Assembly: GCA_902786975.1 (NCBI GenBank)
Contig: CADAES010000002.1
Coordinates: 56,877 to 120,876 of the forward strand
Reading direction: 5' to 3'
Length of the DNA: 64,000 bases
Source: an uncultured Ruminococcus sp.
GTDB taxonomy: Bacteria; Bacillota; Clostridia; Oscillospirales; Ruminococcaceae
Position numbers and translations under genes: made by a program. Below, piece by piece: positions 59,961-64,000 of the stretch (the first letter of the stretch is position 1; each line of letters opens with the position of its first letter). The notes beneath the pieces are model-generated. The model was given only the letters and a program-made list of their open reading frames with translations, was not told the DNA's origin and made no database searches.

Positions 59961-62900
59961 ATGTTAGTAAACGATCCCGTTTTTAATAAGATCGCTAATT
60001 CGCTGCTTGCGGATTATACGAGCGTATATTATGTAAATGCTGTTACTAACCAGTATCAGTGGTATTCTGCCAATTCGGAGTTTCACTCTCTGCAGATCGA
60101 ACCGGTAGGCGAGGACTTCTTCAAGAACCTAATCAGAGATGCCGACAAGGTCGTTTATGAAGAGGATAAGCATTTATTCATGAAGGATATGAAGAAGGAA
60201 AAGCTCCTTGCTCAGATGAAAAAAGGCGCTAAGCAGAATATTGTCTACCGCCTTGTCATCGACGGAAAGCCGGTTTATCATTCTCTGCGGCTTATCAGAG
60301 GACTTTCCGATGAAGATGACTATTTTATCCTCGGTGTTCTTAATATTGATGCTGAGTACCGCACAAAGCTTGAAAATGAAAAGCTTGAGAAGGAGCGTGA
60401 GATCTTCAACCAGATCGCAGGCAGCCTTGCGGACCACTATGATACATTGTATTATATCGACGCTAATACGGGTAAGTATTTTGAGTATTCCTCGAACGAG
60501 CTTTACAAAAAGCTGGAGATACCCGATGCCGGTGAAGACTTCTTTACCGAGAGCAGAAAGAATATCCAACGTCTTGTACATCCTGACGATCTTGACGATA
60601 TACTGACGCTTTACTATAAGGAAAATATGCTGAAAAGCCTTGAGAATAAAAAGGTCGTTTACAGTACATACCGACTAATTATAGACGGCAGACCGTCTTA
60701 TTACCGTTCTTCTATAATCTGGGCGAGTGACAGGGAGCATATTATCGTCTGCATAGAAAATATAGATGCGGAGATATCTGTTGAAGAAGCTCTCAAGGAA
60801 ACACGCAGAAAGTCTATAACTTACGGCCAGATCGCAGAGAGCCTTGCATCACATTATGACGTTATCTACTATGTTGATCTGTCGAGCAATAACTATTCCG
60901 AGTTTACCGCTAAAAGTATTTACGGTGATATCGATATCCTCGAAGAAGGAAAGGATTTCTTTGAGGACGCAAAGCGCAACGGCAAGCAGCTCGTTCATGA
61001 GAACGACCTTGAAAGGGTGCTCGGTGTCCTTGACAGAGATTATCTTATATCTGCACTTGAGTCAAGAAAGCAGTACAGCATCGATTATCGTCTTATGGTA
61101 GACGGAAAGGTGCAGCATACCCGATTAACTGTAATGTGGTCAAGCGATAAGGTGCATTTCATCATAGGCGTTGAGAATATCAACGAGCAGGTCAAGAAGG
61201 AAAAGGAACAGCTCAAGGCTCTTAACGTTGCCAACGAGCTTGCAAGACGTGATGAACTGACAGGCGTTAAGAACAAGAAAGCCTATAATGAGCTTGAAAA
61301 CTCTGTTAACAGCAACCTGGAAAGCGGTATGGATTTTATTCCGTTTGCTGTCGTTGTGTGCGATATCAACAATCTGAAGCTTGTCAACGATACTCAGGGG
61401 CATAAGGCCGGCGACGACTATATCCGTTTGTCCTGCCGCCTGATATGCAATATCTTCACTCATTCCCAGGTCTTCCGTATCGGCGGTGACGAATTTGTTG
61501 CATTCCTCGGAAGCGGCGATTATCAGAACAGACACGAGCTTATGCAGAAGCTTAGCGATACTGTCCGCGGGAATATAAAGAGCGGCGAAGGCCCTGTCGT
61601 TGCCGCAGGTATCGCTGATTTCGACCCTAATATCGACAGATTTGTTGAGTCAGTTTTTGAGCGTGCCGACAGTCAGATGTATAAAAACAAGAATGACCTG
61701 AAGGATTTTGCTATGGGTCTTGGCGGAACTCCCGAGCACAGAAGCATAGATATTACTATCCCCGATGACAGGAGAAAGTATCTGCAGGGGCTTTTCGATG
61801 CGCTGTCGATAGTTGCCGACGGTTCTTATGTATATCTTTGCGATATGAAATATGATTTTTCTATCTGGTCGAGAAACGCCGTCGATATTTTCGGTTTGCC
61901 TTCGGAATATATGTACCGTGCGGGCGACATCTGGGAGGAACGTATCCATCCCGAGGACAGAGAGACCTATCACCGTGGCATTGATGATATTTTTACCGGA
62001 AATTTGCAAGGCCACGATATGCAGTACCGTGCAAGACGTATCAACGGCGATTACGACGTCTGCACCTGCCGAGGACTGGTTCTTAAGGATTCTGACGGTG
62101 AACCCGATTATTTCTGCGGTACTATCCGCAACCACGGTATACACGGACAAATGGACACACTTACCGGTCTGCGTAATATGTATGGATTCTTTGAGGATCT
62201 CCAGTCACTTATGGTGAGAAACACGAAATTTATGGTCGGTATCGTCGGTATGAGCAAATTCTCAGAGATCAACGAGATCTACGGCTATCATTTCGGAAAC
62301 AGAGTTCTTCAGCGCTTTGGCAGATATCTCTTTGAGCATACTGGCAACATGGGTAATGCCTACCGACTCGACGGAACTAAGTTTGCCATTGTCAGCTCTA
62401 CACAGACAAGTGACGAATTCAGAGAAAAATATGAAGATCTGCGTGATTATTTCCGTGAGAACTTTACTGTTGATGACAGGTCTATCATTCTCGAGCTAAA
62501 CAGCGGAATGCTAAGTGTAGAGAATTTCGATATTGACTATCAGACTGTTTATGCCTGCCTCAATTATGCTTACAGTGAGTCCAAGCTTCGCAGGCACGGC
62601 GATATCGTTGAGTTTGACAATACCATAAATGACGAGAACAGGCACAGCATAGAAATGCTCCACGTTATCAGAGCTTCTATAATGCACGATTATAACGGCT
62701 TCTATCTTTTGTATCAGCCTGTCGTTGATGCACAGACCGAAAAGCTTGTCGCTGCCGAGGCTTTGCTTCGCTGGCGCAATGACGAATACGGCATTGTTCC
62801 CCCCGACCATTTTATCCCTGTGCTTGAACGTGACCCGCTTTTCCCCGATCTTGGCGAATGGATACTGCGCACCTCTATCGTTGCTGCAAAGAAGATCAGA

Positions 62901-63413
62901 GAGCTTTATCCCGATTTTATTATAAATGTCAATCTTTCATACAGTCAGATCGAAAAGCCGGAGTTTGTGGAAATGGTCATGCATATACTTAGGAATGAAA
63001 ACTATCCGCCGGAAAATCTCTGCCTTGAAATCACAGAACGATGCAGGCTTCTTGATATGGATCTGCTCAAAAATGTAGTTGTTAATCTCAGAGGCAGTGG
63101 AGTCAAGATAGCGCTTGATGATTTCGGCACCGGATTTTCTTCTGTCGGGCTTGTTAAGAATCTTGCATTTGATGTTATCAAGATTGACCGAAGCTTTGTG
63201 CTTAAGATAGAGCAGGACGAAAAGGAAAGAAAACTCATCGAGCATTTCGTAAAGCTGGGCTCTATCTTTGGAGCGAACATCTGCGTAGAGGGCATCGAAA
63301 CAGCGCAGATGCGTGACATTCTTAAACAATATGGCGTTAGTGGCTTCCAGGGCTATTATTATTCCAAGCCGATATTGCTTGACGATATAATGAAGTGGAA
63401 GGACCCGCAGTAG
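59961..63413 (+). CDS. Multidomain c-di-GMP protein: triple sensor, GGDEF, PAS, degenerate GGDEF, EAL
   Basis: 1150 residues from the ATG at 59961 (GGAGGTGG before it), with no membrane helix. Three copies of a module of about 130 residues stand at 1-135, 146-275 and 286-412. Each has Y(Y/T)-V/I-D near the start, EDFF or KDFF, and YRLxxDGxP/V with an ending like GVxNI. Then come a GGDEF domain (RIGGDEFV at 506-513), a PAS domain (610-725, HPEDRETYHRG), a second GGDEF-fold domain with LDGTKF in place of the motif at 803-808, and an EAL domain (912-1150). In EAL the catalytic residues are present: AEALLRW, NVNLS, EITE, DDFGTG, KIDRSF, VEGIE. It may both make and break c-di-GMP. Single gene between two tRNA genes. 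Confidence 0.88.
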   Translation: MLVNDPVFNKIANSLLADYTSVYYVNAVTNQYQWYSANSEFHSLQIEPVGEDFFKNLIRDADKVVYEEDKHLFMKDMKKEKLLAQMKKGAKQNIVYRLVIDGKPVYHSLRLIRGLSDEDDYFILGVLNIDAEYRTKLENEKLEKEREIFNQIAGSLADHYDTLYYIDANTGKYFEYSSNELYKKLEIPDAGEDFFTESRKNIQRLVHPDDLDDILTLYYKENMLKSLENKKVVYSTYRLIIDGRPSYYRSSIIWASDREHIIVCIENIDAEISVEEALKETRRKSITYGQIAESLASHYDVIYYVDLSSNNYSEFTAKSIYGDIDILEEGKDFFEDAKRNGKQLVHENDLERVLGVLDRDYLISALESRKQYSIDYRLMVDGKVQHTRLTVMWSSDKVHFIIGVENINEQVKKEKEQLKALNVANELARRDELTGVKNKKAYNELENSVNSNLESGMDFIPFAVVVCDINNLKLVNDTQGHKAGDDYIRLSCRLICNIFTHSQVFRIGGDEFVAFLGSGDYQNRHELMQKLSDTVRGNIKSGEGPVVAAGIADFDPNIDRFVESVFERADSQMYKNKNDLKDFAMGLGGTPEHRSIDITIPDDRRKYLQGLFDALSIVADGSYVYLCDMKYDFSIWSRNAVDIFGLPSEYMYRAGDIWEERIHPEDRETYHRGIDDIFTGNLQGHDMQYRARRINGDYDVCTCRGLVLKDSDGEPDYFCGTIRNHGIHGQMDTLTGLRNMYGFFEDLQSLMVRNTKFMVGIVGMSKFSEINEIYGYHFGNRVLQRFGRYLFEHTGNMGNAYRLDGTKFAIVSSTQTSDEFREKYEDLRDYFRENFTVDDRSIILELNSGMLSVENFDIDYQTVYACLNYAYSESKLRRHGDIVEFDNTINDENRHSIEMLHVIRASIMHDYNGFYLLYQPVVDAQTEKLVAAEALLRWRNDEYGIVPPDHFIPVLERDPLFPDLGEWILRTSIVAAKKIRELYPDFIINVNLSYSQIEKPEFVEMVMHILRNENYPPENLCLEITERCRLLDMDLLKNVVVNLRGSGVKIALDDFGTGFSSVGLVKNLAFDVIKIDRSFVLKIEQDEKERKLIEHFVKLGSIFGANICVEGIETAQMRDILKQYGVSGFQGYYYSKPILLDDIMKWKDPQ

Positions 63414-63418
63414 TATTC

Positions 63419-63451
63419 AAGGAGCTGTCGTAAAAGACGGCTCCTTTTTTC
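63419..63451 (+). terminator. Terminator of the c-di-GMP protein gene
   Basis: AAGGAGCTGTC / GACGGCTCCTT (one wobble pair), loop GTAAAA, then TTTTTT. Confidence 0.9.
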
Positions 63452-63463
63452 GTCAAAAAGCAC

Positions 63464-63492
63464 TTGAAATTACAAATGAAATGTGATATAAT
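63464..63492 (+). promoter_or_regulatory. Promoter of tRNA-Gly
   Basis: TTGAAA, 17 bases ending in TGA, TATAAT. Confidence 0.85.
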
Positions 63493-63503
63493 GATTAAGC
63501 AAT

Positions 63504-63575
63504 GCAGATATAGTATAGCGGTCATTACTCCAGTTTCCCAAACTGGTGATGCGGGTTCAACTCCCGTTATCTGCT
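63504..63575 (+). tRNA. tRNA-Gly (anticodon CCC)
   Basis: A 72-base cloverleaf. Acceptor GCAGATA pairs with TATCTGC; anticodon stem CCAGT/ACTGG with loop TTCCCAA, anticodon CCC at 63537-63539; T stem GCGGG/CTCGT-type with loop TTCAACT. Discriminator T at 63575, as usual for tRNA-Gly. CCA is not encoded. Confidence 0.95.
63551..63575 (+). other. Candidate attachment site at the tRNA-Gly 3' end
   Basis: The T arm and 3' acceptor strand of tRNA-Gly face a tyrosine-recombinase gene whose end is about 250 bases away. Integrases of this class often use this part of tRNA genes as att core. The second copy of the repeat would be outside the window, so this is inferred from position only. Confidence 0.3.
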
Positions 63576-63582
63576 TAAAACC

Positions 63583-63618
63583 AAAGCCCGTAAACACGCC
63601 GTTTGCGGGCTTTTTTCT
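63583..63618 (+). terminator. Terminator of tRNA-Gly
   Basis: AAAGCCCGTAAAC / GTTTGCGGGCTTT (one mismatched pair), loop ACGCC, then TTTC. Confidence 0.88.
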
Positions 63619-63634
63619 ATGCCGAAAACGGCAC

Positions 63635-63654
63635 TTGGTCTTTATTTGGTCTTT
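63635..63654. repeat. Two direct copies of TTGGTCTTT
   Basis: Identical 9-base copies at 63635-63643 and 63646-63654, 11 bases apart, between tRNA-Gly and the integrase gene. Short and possibly chance; spacing of one helical turn would suit arm-type sites of an integrase. Confidence 0.5.
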
Positions 63655-63770
63655 GTTTTCACATCTCTGTGCAATGATAATGACAAGAATTCGGCGCATC
63701 TGCGCCGTTTGCGCCTATGATACAAGTGCGTCTTTTTGGCTTTTATTTTAATTAAAAATCTATGAACAAC

Positions 63771-63796
63771 GCCCTGTGAGCTTATTCTCACAGGGC
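63771..63796 (-). terminator. Hairpin after the integrase gene
   Basis: Perfect 10-base stem GCCCTGTGAG / CTCACAGGGC, loop CTTATT. It lies 27 bases after the integrase stop on the minus strand. The T run is broken (GTTGTTCAT), so it is only a probable terminator. Confidence 0.5.
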
Positions 63797-63823
63797 ATCT
63801 TAGTATAATATTTTATGTGCTCC

Positions 63824-64000
63824 CTACGCCCCAAGCGCCTCAGCAATAGCGTTTGATGCCTTTATCTTAGCCTCGTTAAAGAAGTGGCTGTATATCGACA
63901 GGGTGGTCTGCGGTGTCGAGTGCCCGAGCGATGCGGCAACGGTTGTCGGGTCAACACCTGCGTTGATCTGAAGGCTTGCGTTAAGATGCCTGAAGGTGTG
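63824..64000 (-). CDS. Tyrosine recombinase (integrase), C-terminal fragment
   Basis: The last 58 codons of a phage- or ICE-type site-specific recombinase, read by hand; the rest lies beyond the window. The catalytic end is visible: HTFRH (the HxxR box), LGHSTPQTT (His box) and the nucleophile Tyr in LSIYSHFF. It ends with helix residues AIAEALGA and TAG at 63824. It is transcribed toward tRNA-Gly (CCC), which suggests that it belongs to an element integrated at that tRNA gene. Confidence 0.88.
   Translation of the reverse strand, partial: HTFRHLNASLQINAGVDPTTVAASLGHSTPQTTLSIYSHFFNEAKIKASNAIAEALGA

Noticed and set aside
63337-63699. 120-codon frame on the minus strand over tRNA-Gly
   Set aside because: It crosses the tRNA, two terminators and the end of the EAL gene, and has no ribosome site or domain.

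Overview
The window is a chromosomal stretch of a low-to-mid GC, endospore-forming Clostridia member. It looks most like a Ruminococcus-type gut Oscillospiraceae. The basis is the Firmicutes gene order throughout, five sporulation families (yqfC, yqfD, ylbJ-like, spoVS, spoVM), PrkC/PrpC, GdpP, RNase J, a cytoplasmic-type GH3 beta-glycosidase, and frequent GTG/TTG starts. The species is inferred, not proven. Genes are dense on both strands and no gene-free gap exceeds 300 bases. The longest are the 265-base leader before RNase J and the 248-base spacer before the terminal integrase.

Layout. 1-4.4 kb (+): the end of ligA, gatCAB and a zinc-ribbon membrane protein. 4.4-12.4 kb (-): the conserved yqfC-yqfD-phoH-ybeY-era-yqzL-recO-mutS2 block plus a tyrosine phosphatase. 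12.4-16.3 kb: a YlbJ-like sporulation membrane protein, a four-cysteine small protein, and pcrA (-). 16.4-27.9 kb (+): a degenerate nucleotidyltransferase/mutase fusion, then RNase J, gdpP, rplI, dnaB, tilS and ftsH. 28-40.6 kb: a diguanylate cyclase (-), ymdB-spoVS (+), a minus-strand operon ending in a secreted phospholipase-C-like protein, a second minus-strand operon (HD, UPF0178, GH3, ComEA-like), then glmS and a HAD phosphatase (+).

40.7-53.7 kb (+): yicC-remA-gmk-rpoZ-priA-def-fmt-rsmB-rlmN-prpC-prkC-rsgA-thiN-spoVM. This is the order known from Bacillus, but without coaBC, rpe and rpmB at their usual places. 53.8-58.3 kb (+): dnaD-dnaI, then feoA-feoB with a small cysteine-rich membrane partner. 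58.4-63.4 kb: a membrane metallophosphoesterase (-), tRNA-Pro(GGG), and a 1150-residue protein with a tripled sensor module, GGDEF, PAS, degenerate GGDEF and EAL. 63.4-64 kb: tRNA-Gly(CCC) followed by the C-terminal end of a tyrosine recombinase, which probably marks the edge of an integrated element.

How the genes work together. Most of the window serves information processing: tRNA amidation and modification, ribosome maturation, replication initiation and restart, and repair. A second theme is nucleotide and phosphorylation signalling: c-di-AMP breakdown by GdpP, c-di-GMP turnover by two GGDEF/EAL proteins, and the PrkC/PrpC pair. Fifteen sigma-A-like promoters were read by eye. Thirteen of them carry a TGn extension before the -10 box. 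The best novelty candidates are the pseudoenzyme fusion at 16.4 kb, the trefoil-bearing phospholipase-C-like protein at 30.9 kb, the triple-sensor c-di-GMP protein at 60 kb, and the element edge at the right end. No complete new defence or mobile system is visible.
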